NCBI GenBank assembly: GCA_037367405.1
Contig: JAZKJV010007246.1
Span: 976,501 to 1,040,500 of the forward strand
Length of the DNA: 64,000 nucleotides
From: Ottelia alismoides
Lineage: Eukaryota > Streptophyta > Magnoliopsida > Alismatales > Hydrocharitaceae
Reading direction: 5' to 3'
The number at the start of each line of letters is the position of its first letter. Position 1 is the first letter of the stretch. Both the position numbers and the translations under genes were made by a program. The notes under the pieces are model-generated. The model did no database searches. It was not told the origin of the DNA and saw only the letters and a list, made by a program, of their open reading frames with translations. Positions 14,870-27,612 of this stretch are shown piece by piece.

Positions 14870-15478
14870 TGGGGTTAATAATGACCACCTCGCTCTCGTC
14901 AACAAGACGAAAGGGAATCTCTCATGATCTGTAATCAATAACGACCCCTGCAGAGGCGAGGAAAGGTCAAGGTCATCCCAAAATGATTAGAGAGTGCTCC
15001 CTAGTGGAGGTCTCCATGGGCAATATGACAAAATCAACATTGTACCTCGTGCTCTGAATCGAAATTAGCATTTTCAAGGATACCCTTCAGTTTCTTTATT
15101 GATCTATCAACAAACTGAATGATCACCCTAATTTTCTTGAGAGGCCCTAAGTAAAGACTTTACTAGCGAGAAGGGTATGATGCTAATCAAAGCACCGCAG
15201 TCCAAGAGAGTATGATCACATGTACGGTCAGAGATGGTGCATCTAACGAATGGTGTAGCAATGTTCCTCTTCCTAAGAATAGGATGGTGTGTGATGGTGT
15301 GGGCAGTGGCCAAGGTCAAGATATGATGCTCATATCTTCTCCTCTGCTTTCTCTTCTTATGATGAGGAGTAGATAACTGGGTCATGGCCTGCTGAAGTGG
15401 GGCTTGAATGATCCCATGAATGGTGGCCACAACTTCAGATTCAGTCAATAAATTTTTTAATTTTTGGAACTCCTCCAT
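14870..15478 (-). pseudogene. Element A retroviral-type aspartic protease remnant
   Basis: The 116-codon frame 15478-15128 contains FVRCTISDRTCDHTLLDCGA then ISIIPFSLV, the shape of an Athila/gypsy protease active site, with D-C-G-A in place of D-S/T-G. Downstream, in other frames, are pieces resembling the flap and the GRPFL motif. Stops and shifts interrupt it, so it is inactive as read. Confidence 0.65.
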
Positions 15479-16153
15479 ACAAGGGAGGAGATCGGAATTA
15501 GCATATACACGAGGAATGCCAAGAGTAGTCTATACAGTGGCATCCATGGGTCAAAGGTGGGACAATATGTGAATGTATGTGTGGTCAAAAGATCTGTAAG
15601 ATGAGCACTCTCCTCACAGTCTGAATCAACCAAATGTCTCCTGAAATCTTTTTGTGTTTTTAATTTTTTCTCATTTTTTGTATTTTGAGCGATTGCAAGC
15701 TCTCATGATAATCATCAAGTGAATCCATATACTCAAAGGATGGAGTCTCATGCTGGATCTTATTTACACTAAATATTTCATTCATCCTCGAGTTCATATG
15801 CTCCATCACCTGATTCACAGTCTCAAGTGTGGACATCATCAGATGTGACTCCAAAATCTCAGGATCGGGTGAGTCGAGTGTGGGTGGTGGGGGTGGATAA
15901 AAAATCACATTCCGGATCGATATAAAAAAGTAAGAGTGGGTTGTCGAAATGTGAGGGTGATAGTGGTGGAAATGATTGGGTGCACAAGCACCTTGGGTAG
16001 AGCACCTCCCTCAATCTGTGGTGCCTCGTACAAAGTCAATATGAGAGGATGAAGATAAGTCAAACAATAATAACAAATAAATGATAAAATAAATAAGGTA
16101 AAATTATAGACAGATATTACAATCAAGAAAGAAGCAGGTCTATGCGTTGTTGC
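15479..16153 (-). other. Element A leader and degenerate gag-side region
   Basis: Contains an 82-codon frame (15908-15660) with a proline run near its start and no capsid domain I recognise. It lies where gag should begin. Most of gag appears deleted or decayed. Confidence 0.4.
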
Positions 16154-16171
16154 TCCCTGACAACGGTGCCA
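16154..16171 (-). promoter_or_regulatory. Element A primer binding site, tRNA-Asp type
   Basis: The minus strand reads TGGCACCGTTGTCAGGGA. It differs from the complement of the plant tRNA-Asp 3' end (TGGCGCCGTTGCCGGGGA) at three places, all C-to-T or G-to-A transitions at CG/CCG sites, as expected from methylation decay. It lies two bases inside the 5' LTR. Confidence 0.85.
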
Positions 16172-19100
16172 TTTTTTTAAGACAAAAATCTAGCGATCTT
16201 ATGTTCCACATAAGATAGGAACACAATTGTTGAATAGACTACATGAAATTCAGATTAAAATAATAATTAACACAAAATAAATGATCAAGCAAAGAAAATA
16301 AATATGGAGTTAAAATTTATTTTATTTAACTCTATAAAAGATGTGTATAGTGCAAGTAGTGTAGAGTGTCGAACATAGGGCACGCAAGATAAATCGAGGC
16401 AATGAAGCGCAAAATGTTGATTGTGAACTATGTGTCTATATTTTTATGTGGGTTTTTAATTTTATTTTTTATTTTTTATTTTTTTATTTTGATTTTTAAT
16501 TTCTTATTTAATATTTTCTTTTTATATTTTATATTTTTTATATTGTCTTTTTCTCTTAGTATATAAATAAAGCAATATAAAATACCTATATACAAGAGAG
16601 GCTAGGGTTGATATAAAAATAAGTAAAAATAAGTAAATAAAGAATATAAAATTTTTCTAGGTTTTAGTTTTTTTTTACTATTTTTATGTTTTTTAGGAAA
16701 TTTTCATAATTGTAAAATATTTTTAAACTCAAAAATACCCAAAATCAGGGTTAAATCCATAGACGAAGTTACAATGAAGATGAAAAAAAGGGTGAAGTAG
16801 CAAAATTTCTCCAAATTATTTTATTATAAAAATAAAAAAATTAAATTCAAAAATAGAAAATATATATTTGTGATTTTTTAGGATTGTTTATAATTTTATA
16901 AAGGTTGCAGGGGTTTTCCTATTTTTTTGAGTTTTGACTTATATTTTTAGTGATTTTTGGTATGAAGTTGTAAAATAAATAAATAAATAAGAATTATAAT
17001 TTTTTGAATTTCTAATTTTTTTTATAATTTTTATGTATTTTATTTTGCAAATAAGGACAAAAATAGATGTTTTTTATTTTTTATAAATATTAAAAGCTTG
17101 CAAATGCAAAAAAATATGCAGGAAAAAGAGCAATGCAACAGAAAGCTACCCCTATTTTTTGGGATTTTTTCGAGTTATATAGATGTATGAAATAAATATA
17201 AGAAACAAAAAGAAACTATACTACTCACACGGGCATAAAGGTAATTAACATAAAGGTAATTCACAAAATATTATAACGTAGACAAAAAGTTACAGGATCC
17301 AGATGAAATGCGCAAATCCCCAAGGGCCTCCGTGGAAAATGCGCAAATCACGTGTTAGAATGTGTGAGCCACGCTGGTGGGGTCTTAGATGTAAATTTCA
17401 GAAACTTCAGGGGCTCTGCTATAATTCTCCAAAAAAATTATAACTGAAATAAAATGTTTTCGGACTATGTGGATATAAAAAAAACCTTAGGGGTCCTGCT
17501 GCAAAATCGCCACCTCAAATGATGCATCACGTCAGGTGACGTGGCATGGATATGAAAGTAATTATAGGAAGTTCAGGGGTCTTTTTATAAATTGTACACA
17601 AATATTATAATGATCAAGGAAACTTTACAGGCTATTAATTAAATATAAAAAATGGCTGGGCTAAGATGCAAAATGCCCAATCCTTCGGTGCGATCGAACG
17701 GTAGGGAGCCGCACACTAGACACGCGGTGACCTAAGGCATGCTAATTCCCCTTCGCAAATGAGTGGCCATACATCTCCACGCGGGATCCTGAACCTTTAT
17801 CATATGGCTACTGCGCGGGCAGATCAAATGGTGGTTGTGCGTCTCCAAGAACCTTACCGAAATCGATGGTGGAGAGGGGCAGAGAACAAACTGGTGAAGA
17901 ACTCCGGCAAGGTAAACTTCACCGAGTCCGATCTTCCTCCTCGAGTACTTCTTTAAGCTCCAAAAAGCTCGGGGATTCTCTTTGTTGTGGTCCTCTAGGT
18001 GCTAGTGGCATCAAAAGGGACCGACGCTCACGGGAGCTCTCCTAAGGCGGTAAGGTCGAGGAGGAGCTCCAGGTCTCTCTGACGAAGTCCAAAATCGCCT
18101 CCAGGCATAGTTGTTCTCCTAGCCTACAAGAAAGAGTCAAGAGGGTCATGGGAAAACTGGCACGACCCTCTAGTCGGTGAAAAATGGACGAATGATGGTA
18201 GTGGAGGTGAAAAGGAGGTTCACCGAAGTGAGCTCCGGCAAACAACGGACGAGGATGATTTATAGCGCAAAATACAAAAATAAAAACGGAAATGGACCTA
18301 GGGTTACTACAAACTAGGAAATGCAAAAAGGTGCAAGAAAAACACCTCACTGGTCGGATCCAAGGAAGAAGAACCTCACGATGGCAACGACCGCAGAAGA
18401 TGGTGGAGACTGCCAAAAACTTCACTGGATCTCGCTCCAAGTAGATGGGGACGCATCTGTCTCCCGCGTGATTCCAAATCAACTCAGAGGAAGTCACGCC
18501 TAAGGCAAAAGGGGTTCAAAGGTTGAATGGAAGAGAGGGGACAGCTATGTCCAGGTGGTCGATGGGGCACAAAGAACGAAGTAGATGAGGGCGAATCGAT
18601 GATCCATTCCCCGAGGAGAGCAGCTAGTGTGAAAGAGCATTCCACGAGGAGAAAAAAAGCATGAAGGCATCGAATGAAATGGTGCAAGGTGCAACATCGA
18701 AAAATCTGAGAAGGTGAAAACCAAGGTCTGACCTAAGGTAGAGGGGTTGGTCAGAGAGTTGACCCATGGTAAACTCTCCAACGCTCCTGGTTGGTCCACG
18801 CGGACCAACCAGGAAAAATTCCAGAAAAAATATTTAGAAATTTGTTTAAAAATAATAAATGATTTTATTTATTTTAGGTTATAAAATAAAAATTATTATT
18901 ATTTTTTAAAATATTTTATTAGGATTTTTATTTATTTTTGAGGTAATTTATTTCAAGTTACGTTTTGAGGGCTATATATAGGTATATCCATCTATATATT
19001 TTAGTATTTTATTTTTATTTTGTATTTTTGTATTAATTCGGTTTATTATTTTATATATTTATAAATTAATCATTATACAATTAAATATATTTTATTTTAA

Positions 19101-19538
19101 TTTTCTGATATATTATATAGACTTAATGAAATAGATGAATTATTTATATAGGTATAGTTATAGGTATTTTACCTATGTATTTTCTAAAAGTATTTTATTT
19201 TAGTGTTTTCTTTATATTTTTATTCCTATTTTAATATGCACATAAAATATAAATAATATTTACAAAATTATAAAAATAAACCAACATGAACAACAAAGCC
19301 TTTTCCCACAATTAAGTAGGGTCGGCTACATGGATTCTTCGCCTCCATTCAGATCTATCTTGGGCCATCCTGGGCTTATATCCAAAAAACTAAGATCCCT
19401 TTGTATGGTCTATTTCCAACACTTCTTGAGCCGTCCTCGTCCTCTCTTAGCCGGCTCAACATCCCAACACTCGCATCTCCTAACTGGTGCTTCAGTAGAT
19501 CTTCTTTGCAAATGTCCAAACCATCTTAAGCGGTTTTC

Positions 19539-19960
19539 TCATATCTTATCCTCGATTGGAGCTACACCAACCTTCTTTCTGATTGCATCATTCCGAATCC
19601 TATCTTTACGTATGTGTCCACACATCCACCCTAGCATTTTCATTTCTGCTACATTCATTCTCTGCACATGTCTATGGTTCACATACCAACATTCAGATCC
19701 ATAAAGCATAGCAGGTCTCATGGCTGCTTTGTAAAACTTTCCTTTATCTTTAACGGAATTTTCTTATCACAGAGAACAACAGAGGCTCCTCTCCACTTTA
19801 GCCAGCTTGCATTTATTCTGTTAGTAACATCTCCATCAATTTCCCCATCATGTTGCAAAATAGATCCCAGACATCTAAAGAAATCTCTCTTCTGAATGTT
19901 ATCGTCACCAATCTTCACCTCGATTTCTTCACCATTGCTTCCATCAAAGGTGCACTCCAT
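19539..19960 (-). pseudogene. LINE C-terminal region
   Basis: Two frames (19960-19718 and 19721-19539) hold FRCLGSILQHDGEID and RPAMLYGSECW…MLGWMCGHIRKD, conserved after the RT domain in plant RTE-type LINEs. A frameshift separates them around 19720. Confidence 0.8.
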
Positions 19961-20050
19961 ATATTACGTCTTAGTACTACTTATACGAAATCCTTTAGTC
20001 TCCAACTCATGTCTCCATACCTCAAGCTTCTCATTTACTCCATCTATAGT

Positions 20051-21526
20051 CTCGTCAATTAACATAATATCATCAGCAAATAACATACACCAAGGTAACT
20101 CATCCTAAATGTGACTGGTCAACTCGTCCATAATCAAAGTAAAAAGAAGTGGACTCAAAGCAAAACCTTGATGTAAACCAATGTTGATGTAAAAATATCT
20201 AGTCATCCCAAACGGGGTCCTTACATAAGATAAAGCCCTATCATACATGTCCTTTATGAGGTTAATGTATAGGACAAGTACTTGTCTCTTCTCCAACACT
20301 CTCCACAATATCTCTCGTGGGATAGAATCATAAGCCTTCTCCAAATCATTAAAGATCATGTGGAGGTTCTTCCTTTTAGCTCTACAAATCTCCATTGTTC
20401 TCCTCAACAAATGGATGGCTTCAGTCGTTGAGCGACCTGGCATGAATACGAATTGGTTTTCTTTTACATTGGAAATTTGCCTCAACCTTCTTTCGATCAC
20501 ACGTTCCCAAATTTTCATAGTGTGACACATCAGCTTGATACCTCCATAATTTGAACAATTTTGAATGTCTCCTTTATTCTTATAAAGAGGAACCACGATA
20601 CTCCTCCTCCAATCTTCAGGCATTTTCTTCCTTCGCCAAATAACATTGAATAGATTCGTAAGCCAAGTCAAACCACGCTCACCTAAAACTCTCCAAACTT
20701 CTACAGGGATGTCATCTGGTCCTAAACCTTTTCTAGGTCTCATAACCTTCAGAGCCTCCTCTACTTACTTTCTTTGTATCCGTCTATAGCATGCACGATT
20801 CAAGTAAATTTCACTACAAGCTAAATCACCCAAAGTGATCACTCTATTTCCTTCCCTAATGAAAAGTTTATGAAAGTACTGCTCCCATCTAGTCTTTATA
20901 TCCTTCTGACTAACAAGCACATGGCCTTCCTCGTCCTTAATGCATCTCACTTGAGAAAAGGTGTTTTGTTTTTCTTTCTCTTGCTTTGGACAACCTGAAT
21001 ATATCCTTTTGTCCCTCCTTAGAGTCGAGATTTTTATACAAAACTTCATAAGCTTTTGACATAGCTTCGCTTACGGCCTTCTTTGCTTCCTTCTTTGCTA
21101 TTTTGTACTTTGTGACAGTTTCCTCTGTTCTATCCTCAGACATAGCTTTAAAGCAAGCTCTTTTATTTTTTAGCTTCTCATGCACCCCTTCACTCTACCA
21201 CCAAGCCTGCTTTTAACATGGAGCTCCTCCCTTCGATTCTCCTAGCATCTCTTTGGCTACCTTTCGGATACAAGATGCTACTGCCCCCACATCTCATTTG
21301 CACTACCGCTACAATCCCAAGATAAGTCTTCTAAGACCTTCTCCCTGAAGCTCGCTTGCTTTAGTGGAAGATTCCACCATCTAGTTCTAGTTATCTTAGT
21401 AACCCTCCTTTTCTTTACCAACCCTTTCATTTGTACATCCAAGACTAACAAACGATGTTGGGTTGTCAAACTCTCTCCTGGGATTACTTTGCAGTATTTA
21501 CAATACATCCTATCTCTTCTCCTCAA
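20051..21526 (-). pseudogene. LINE reverse transcriptase, frame-broken
   Basis: The N-terminal linker lies in frames 21526-21278, 21185-20937 and 21049-20765. The RT core is a 212-codon frame (20743-20105): GPDDIPVEVW, PLYKNKGD, NYGGIKL, FMPGRSTTEAI, LEKAYDSIPRE and GLHQGFALSPLLF. The catalytic MLFADDIML follows at 20086-20051 in another frame. In DLEKAYD the preceding residue is Asn (FND) where relatives usually have Ile. Confidence 0.9.
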
Positions 21527-21541
21527 CGTAAAGTAATCTAT

Positions 21542-22215
21542 CTATGTTCTAGTTGGCCCACTCTTATAAGTAATTAAATGTTCCTCCCTCTTCTCGAAGA
21601 GAGTGTTTTCTATGAAAAGATCATATGCCGTTGCAAAATCCAGGATGGCTTTTCCCTCTTCATTTCTATCCCCAAAACCATGTCCTCCATGAACACTAGC
21701 ATAAGCATCTTTTCCCACATGTCCATTAAGATCTCCACCGATGCAAATAATATCTCTTTGTGGGATTCCTTGTAGACTCTTTTCCAAATCCTCCCAAAAA
21801 GCTTGTTTAGTCCTTTCATCTAAACCAATTTGTGGTGCATAAACTGAGATGATATTCAGAATTTCTTCTTCAAGCACCAATTTTAGCAAAATAATTCGAT
21901 CCCCGAATCTTTTCACCTCAACCACACAATCCTTCAAATCCTTATGAACAACCACTCCAACACTGTTTCTACTTCTCAATCTCCCTTGCTTTCTCTCAAA
22001 CCCATTTAGTCTCTTGAAGACATAGTATATGAATCTTCCTTCTTTCCATCGTATCCACTATCTCCATCAACTTTCCAGTTAAAGTGCCAATATTCCAACT
22101 ACCAATCAGCAACTTCCGTTGTAATCTGTTTTGGACTAACTTCTTTACTCGCATGCATCCATTATGCGAGAACCCTTGTAAATTTTGGACTACATCCGGG
22201 CGGTGATGCAACGGA
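21542..22215 (-). pseudogene. LINE apurinic-type endonuclease domain
   Basis: Begins with GSWNIGTLTGKL and LCLQETKWV (from about 22107), typical of the EEP endonuclease that nicks target DNA in RTE/L1 elements. It continues in a 145-codon frame (21979-21542) with ISVYAPQ, GGDLNGHVG and ITYKSG motifs. The two parts are joined across a stop or shift near 21990. Confidence 0.85.
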
Positions 22216-22909
22216 AATAACATAAAAATTATAAAATTATAAAAATATTGATTAATAAATGAAATAAATATTTTAATCGGTATAACTATACAATGAGGGT
22301 CCAAAACATAACAATCAATCTGTAACTCCAAAAATATAAAACCACTTTTGTTAAATAGTTTTTTAAAAGTTATATACAATTAAAGATGATTTTGATATAT
22401 CTTGAATTTTTATTTGGGAGATATGAGTCTTGGAAATTACGATTTTGGAAACTTATTCGGACCAAAACTTTTTATTTGTATATTATTTTTGTATGAAATA
22501 AATTTGGTACTTTTCTAGTAATTATCTACAACTTTCATGTTTAGAGTTTATTTATCTGAAGTATAAAAAGTGGAAATAAAAATAGGTCCCAAAAATGAAT
22601 AAAAATAAATTAAATAAAAGGATTTTTATTGAATTTTTACCCTTATCTCCCCCTATTTTATTCCTTGTCGACCTAGTCATCGAGATGCCTAGGTCTCAGG
22701 GATTAGGGTCTTAAAATATCTTTAGTATTTTATTCTTTTTATTTTATTTTATTTATTCTATATGTTGGGTATTAAAAGTTGTATTTTATACACTTTTTAC
22801 ACAATGATGCATGAATGCTAAAATACATATATTAAAGGTATTTACACGCATTTACTAGGTTTTTAAGGCCAAAATGATAGAATAAATAAGATGAAACAGA
22901 GATTTATCA

Positions 22910-23460
22910 CATGGTAAGATATGTGATCCATCTTTTGAGATGCTTGTTGTGTGTTCACAAAGAAATTGATTGAACAATAGGACTGCGATTTATGAGCGAT
23001 TCTAACCATGGGATGAAAAACATGATATACAGAGAACAAACATATGTTTGGTAACTTTTAAGACGAACATATAGATCTTCATCTTGTATATGTGAAAAGT
23101 ACAACATAGTTTTCAATACATCAAAAGCCATATCGGATTTCTTCCATAGACAAAAACAATGAAAGTAAAATGATGAAGAATGGTTTTTCAACAAAAAAAA
23201 GATTTCTTTAGCAATTCTTCAAAAAGCATCACTCATCAGAGGCAACGTTCTTGACTGGATGAGGTGCCATCCTAAATTTCTTATGATTTTTTGTCTTCTT
23301 TGTGGGAGTACTACTGATGAATATGATGATCATGAAGGGATCTAAGTATCTGGTCTTGGAGGGTCTGTGGTGCTTGACAAGTTCTATGCAACAGTCATTA
23401 TGTCGACCGCTCTCTCAACTTTCATATATCCACAATCATGTGCATCAATGATTAACCCAC
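22910..23460. other. Flank right of element A, no gene recognised
   Basis: Probably the continuation of the bHLH downstream flank displaced by element A. A 79-codon minus frame (23194-22955) shows no domain. I see nothing else in it. Confidence 0.4.
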
Positions 23461-25493
23461 AAAGGCTCAACAAATGAAGAAAAATGAGCTAAAATCTATT
23501 ATACCCTACAAAATGATATGTTTAGTATGCAAATCTAGGGCATGAAACACAAATGAGCAATAGAAACAGACCACAAAAATTGCCTAAAAAGACAATACAT
23601 GTTTTATGGTTTTATAGGGCTTTTGGTTTTTTGTGGATTTTTAATAGTTAATTTCGTTGAATTTTTAATTTATAATTTTTTGTTCATATTTTAATTTTAT
23701 AATTTTATTATACTTTTGACATATTTGATTTTTAATTTATCTTTCTAATATATGTAATATGTATATATAAGATAAATAGATAATATGTATTGGGAGACAC
23801 TTCAAATGAGGCAGGGTCTCACCATATATATGTGAGACACCCTCAATTTAGGCATCTTTCCAATATATTTTACAATTTCTTATTTCATACATATAACAAT
23901 AAATATTAACACATCATGTATAGTAAAATAAAACTATGAAGATATTATTATATTATATGGAAATGTTAATTTAAATTTAGATGTTATATTTTACAAAATT
24001 TATCTTTTTTACAATATGCAGTTTATACTTTTACAACACTATTACAGAGTTTTTACTAAATTCACAGTGGCCTTTATTATTTCAGAAAAGCCCCCACCTT
24101 ATTTGAAAGGTTCCCATATGTATTATATAATATAAATAATATAAATATAGATAAAATATATAAAAATATAAAATATACCCTAAGTACAGTCCTTTTTATT
24201 TTTAAGGGCTTTCTAAAAATATAAAAGTTATTTTGAATATTATTATTAATAGTAATATAACTAAATATAAATATATATAGTATTGTCCAGTACATATATA
24301 GATGTGGCAATAAATACTCAAAATATCAAACATAAAACTTTTTTGTTTTTTATATTTTTTTAATTTTTGAGAATTTTCTTTTATTTTTATAATGTATTTT
24401 TAATTGAATTAAAAAGGCAAAATGGTGAACAAAAAGACAAGGCTAGTTTGTTTTGGAATTTAAAAATAAGTAAATATCTTGATTTTTTTCAAAACTATTT
24501 TTAATATATAATATATAATATAAGTAAGCTACCTAAATAGAAAATGTTATTTTGGATTTTTCAAGATTTTTTAATAATTTATATTGTTTTTATGTTTTTC
24601 AATTTTTAGTGTTTTCACCGTGAGATTTTTAGTTATTTTTGGTTTATAGTTCAAAAAGACTTATAAAAACATGCTTTAATTTTTTAGAATTTTTCAAAAC
24701 ATTTTATAATTTTTATTTGATTAAGTAAACAGGGAATAAATGTAATGTTTTTTATTTTTTAAAATAATAAATTAATTTTAGTTGCCCTATGAAAATTATA
24801 TGTGACTTGATATAATGTTAGGCACTTAAAATAATTTTCCTATAATTTTTTGCTACAAAATGATATTTTTAATACAAGAACAAGAAATAAAAATTACAAT
24901 ACTAATGGGGACCTGATTACAATTAAAAATAAATAGACATGCATTCCCGAACATAAATGCATAGCATAAGGGCCTTTGTGCAAGTTTCCCAAGAATATTC
25001 AATACTAACACATTATTAAGGGTATACTTGTAATTTCCAAAAACATACAGGGCTACTTGCAATTTATCTAAAAAGTTTAACATTGAAACGAAATATTATA
25101 GGAATAAAAAATTAAAAACCTGTAAGGGGTCCTATGAAAATGTCCAAGTACCGCACGTGTGTGGGCACGTAAGGTGACGTGGAAATGTCCTATTCGTAAA
25201 TAAAATAGTAATAGGGGATTTCTTTCAAATATTACACGTAAGGTGACGTGGACATGCCCTATTGGTAAATAAAATAATAATAGGGGGTTTCTTTCCAATA
25301 TTACATAAAGTTTTGAATGCGACTGAAATTTTATGGACTTAAATAAAATTACAAAAGCTGAGGCCTACGGAGCAAAATACCCCTCCTGTGGGTGATTAGA
25401 CAGCTATTGCCGTTCACTTATTCATGTGCCGCGTCTTGCTGGCATGATGACGATTCGATGATGATCGATGAATATTATATCAGGCAACACATA
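23461..25493 (-). repeat. Old gypsy-type LTR fragment
   Basis: AT-rich DNA whose last 500 bases resemble the middle of the element A LTR: phrases equivalent to 'ggggtcc…tgcaaaat', GTGACGTGG and 'atattac' in the same order. No second LTR, PBS or PPT is visible. Element C is inserted at its right edge. It holds an imperfect hairpin (GGGTCTCAC…GTGAGACACCC, about 23814-23842) and a 69-bp tandem duplication. Confidence 0.5.
25166..25303. repeat. Two-copy 69-bp tandem repeat with ACGT cores
   Basis: Units 25166-25234 and 25235-25303 share CACGTAAGGTGACGTGG at the start and an ATTAC end, with few differences. Each carries two ACGT cores (CACGT and TGACGTGG), typical of bZIP/bHLH sites. Confidence 0.8.
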
Positions 25494-27371
25494 TAAAAAA
25501 CCGCCTGATATATTATTCTTAGGGAAGAACAATGTCATTAAATTGATCGGCGAAGTTTTGCAGAAAAATTATTTTTTAGTTAATCTATTATTATTATTTT
25601 ATATATACTCCCAAACTTTGTTGTATAGTGAGAGCACATAAGTGTCAAACTCAAGGAGACAAACTGTTGGAAACTAGGGTTAAACTATAGAAAATCTACG
25701 GTTAAAGATTTTCTAATTTTTACTTATTTTTTTAATTTTATGGATATTTATTTATTTATTTGAATTTTATATTGTTTTTATGAATTTTAAGTATTTTGTA
25801 TTTTTTATTATTTTAGAAAATTTGTTGTATCTGTTTTTATGGATTTTTAAAAGGTGTTTATGAGTTTTATAAATTTTGAATTATTTTTAATGTTCAAAAA
25901 TTATTTTTTTAAAAAAATATTTTTATTTTGTATTTTTAAGGTAGAATATAGTATAAAAATATTTTTATTTTATTTTTACTAAGAAGGTAAAATTATCCTT
26001 AAAATGACATATTATGCATTTTTATATGATTTTTCTTGAATTAGTTATGCTTTTTGATGTTTTTACGTATTTTATTTTTTATTAGTCTTATTATTTGGTT
26101 TTTATTTTGTTTTTATTTTATTATGTAAAAATATAATAAAATATACTAAAGGTATTATTTGTTAGATTTTTTAAAGTGTCTTTATATTTTTTGTGATTTT
26201 CTAAAATTTATTATATTTTTTATTTTTAATGATTTATTTAGTGCTAAAAAGTATTTTTGTTCAAATACAATATTAATACAATATTAATAAGCATTTTATT
26301 ATATTTTTATATTTTATATTTTTTCAATATGTAGAAGATATGTTTAGTATTTATTTACTAAATAGTGGAAAAAGAGTAATTCCTGGAAAATGTTGAGGCC
26401 CGAGCAAAAACTATGCGAAAGAGAAGGGATTCATGCACAAAATATCGAAATACTTCACGTGTCGAGCCACGTGACCCTTCAGCTATGTGACATGTCCACA
26501 AATAGTAAGGAATTTGGGGGTGCCCTCGTAACTAACCCCAGGAATCACGTGGTTCTCACGTGCTCTTCCACCTACTGGACCTGTACGCAATAAAAGGAAG
26601 CACAAGGGAATTTATGTAAAATGCTCAAAAATCTCGACTGCACGCACGACTCAAGTGCATTCTTAAGCGGCGAGGCGGTGTGGCATCAAGGCATGACGTG
26701 TGTCTGAGGTGCGAGCCGCCGATTGATTTTGGATCGAAGGGCTCTGATTCTATCCGGATCTACCCCTATTCTTCCCTCTTTCATAATCAACCTACATCAA
26801 ATGTTTCCTGCAATGGAATTTATTCCAGATGGAAGACAGTCTGAGGTAATTCTCACATCAATCGGCAGTTTAAGCGACAACATGATGGTGGTGATCGGCC
26901 ATTGTCGGGCTCAGGTCGGTAGTGAATAACATTGATCGATGATTCAAATTTTTGGTTGTGGTAGTGCTCGGAGCAGATATCAAGCTTTATTCAAATCGAG
27001 GGCGGTGGAGCTTCGAGTACAGGTCTTTACGTCAGAGGAATCTCATGTGCGTGATCTGCTTCTAAGTTTAGTGCATGGTTGCTCTATGATGTTTGCAGAA
27101 CTTGATCTCCAAGGGCTTTGTTGATTAGGCTCCTCCTACAAAGTAATCAAACCCACTCGAGGACCAGCGTCGGTCCAAAACTCGATAGAAGTTAATGAAT
27201 GGAAAATCACGTGATTACAAAATGATAAATTTTGAAAATCAACCTTCAAAACGGAAACAGATTGATGATGTAATTATAGGAGGAATAAGAGAATTAGAAT
27301 AAGGAGATATGAGATCAGAGAGACAATCGAGATGAAGAAGAAATAGGAGGAACATAGGATGTGAAATGTGA
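25494..27371 (-). repeat. Element C 3' LTR, distal part
   Basis: Aligns with 54453-55215: shared AACCTGAT-like start, GAAGAACAATGTC, ACTCC-AAACTTTG-TGTATAGTGA, GTTGGAAACTAG, then matching AT-rich text. The 26390-26720 portion is richer in GC with several CACGTG/ACGTGA motifs. The left flank is ACATA; its partner is outside the window. Confidence 0.8.
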
Positions 27372-27597
27372 TGTAGAAGAGATGGTATCAAGGAGAGAAT
27401 GAAGGAGAAGGATTGTGAAGAAGAGAGATAAATAGATATCTATTCCATTGGGCTAGGGTCTCTTATATATAGAGAAAACCCTAGAGAGTACAAGAGGAAA
27501 ATACATAAATACCCCTGAGCGGTTACGGAACCCGAAGGGTTAAAGGTTACGGAACCTGAAAGGTTATAAATATAATTGTAAAATAATAATTCTAACA
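27372..27597 (-). repeat. Copia B 3' LTR
   Basis: 226 bp, ending TTCTAACA. It contains two copies of a 24-bp GGTTACGGAACC repeat and a TATA box (minus strand, CTATATATAAGAG, about 27467-27479). It carries about 42 bp near its left end, between two AGAAGAGA repeats, that the other LTR lacks. Confidence 0.85.
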
Positions 27598-27612
27598 CTC
27601 CCCCTCAAGTTG
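27598..27612 (-). promoter_or_regulatory. Copia B polypurine tract
   Basis: The minus strand reads AACTTGAGGGGGAG immediately before the 3' LTR, the classical copia PPT. Confidence 0.85.

Larger units (their letters stand above)
19279..22232 (-). mobile_element. RTE-type LINE inserted in element A 5' LTR
   Basis: Minus-strand non-LTR retrotransposon, near full length. A 15-base target duplication (AAAATTATAAAAATA) lies at 19264-19278 and 22233-22247. The 3' end (left) has the plant RTE-like tail with GGCTTTGTTGTTCATG. Element order: 5' leader, endonuclease (about 22107-21540), linker, reverse transcriptase (20743-20050) and a C-terminal region (19960-19539). Frames are broken, so it is inactive. 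Confidence 0.9.
7808..22909 (-). mobile_element. Gypsy element A, Athila-like, non-autonomous, minus strand
   Basis: Two long LTRs in the same orientation (7808-11532 and 16174-22909) bracket a 4.6-kb interior with, in element order, a tRNA-Asp-like PBS (16171-16154), short gag-like and protease remnants, an acidic ORF, a hairpin array and a PPT (11545-11533). No RT, RNase H or integrase is present. The right LTR is longer because a LINE is inserted in it. Flanks CATTG (7803-7807) and CATGG (22910-22914) may be a decayed target duplication. By eye the LTRs differ often, so this is an old insertion. Confidence 0.85.
16174..22909 (-). repeat. Element A 5' LTR, interrupted by a LINE
   Basis: Homologous to 7808-11532 up to about 19278 and again from about 22233, ending TTTATCA at 22909. 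The intervening 2.95 kb is the inserted LINE. The predicted LTR intron is at 18350-18124 (minus). Confidence 0.85.

Noticed and set aside
25494..27371. A solo LTR
   Set aside because: It is only about half of an LTR and stops at the copia target site; the other half resumes at 44168 and abuts a PPT, so it is a split 3' LTR.
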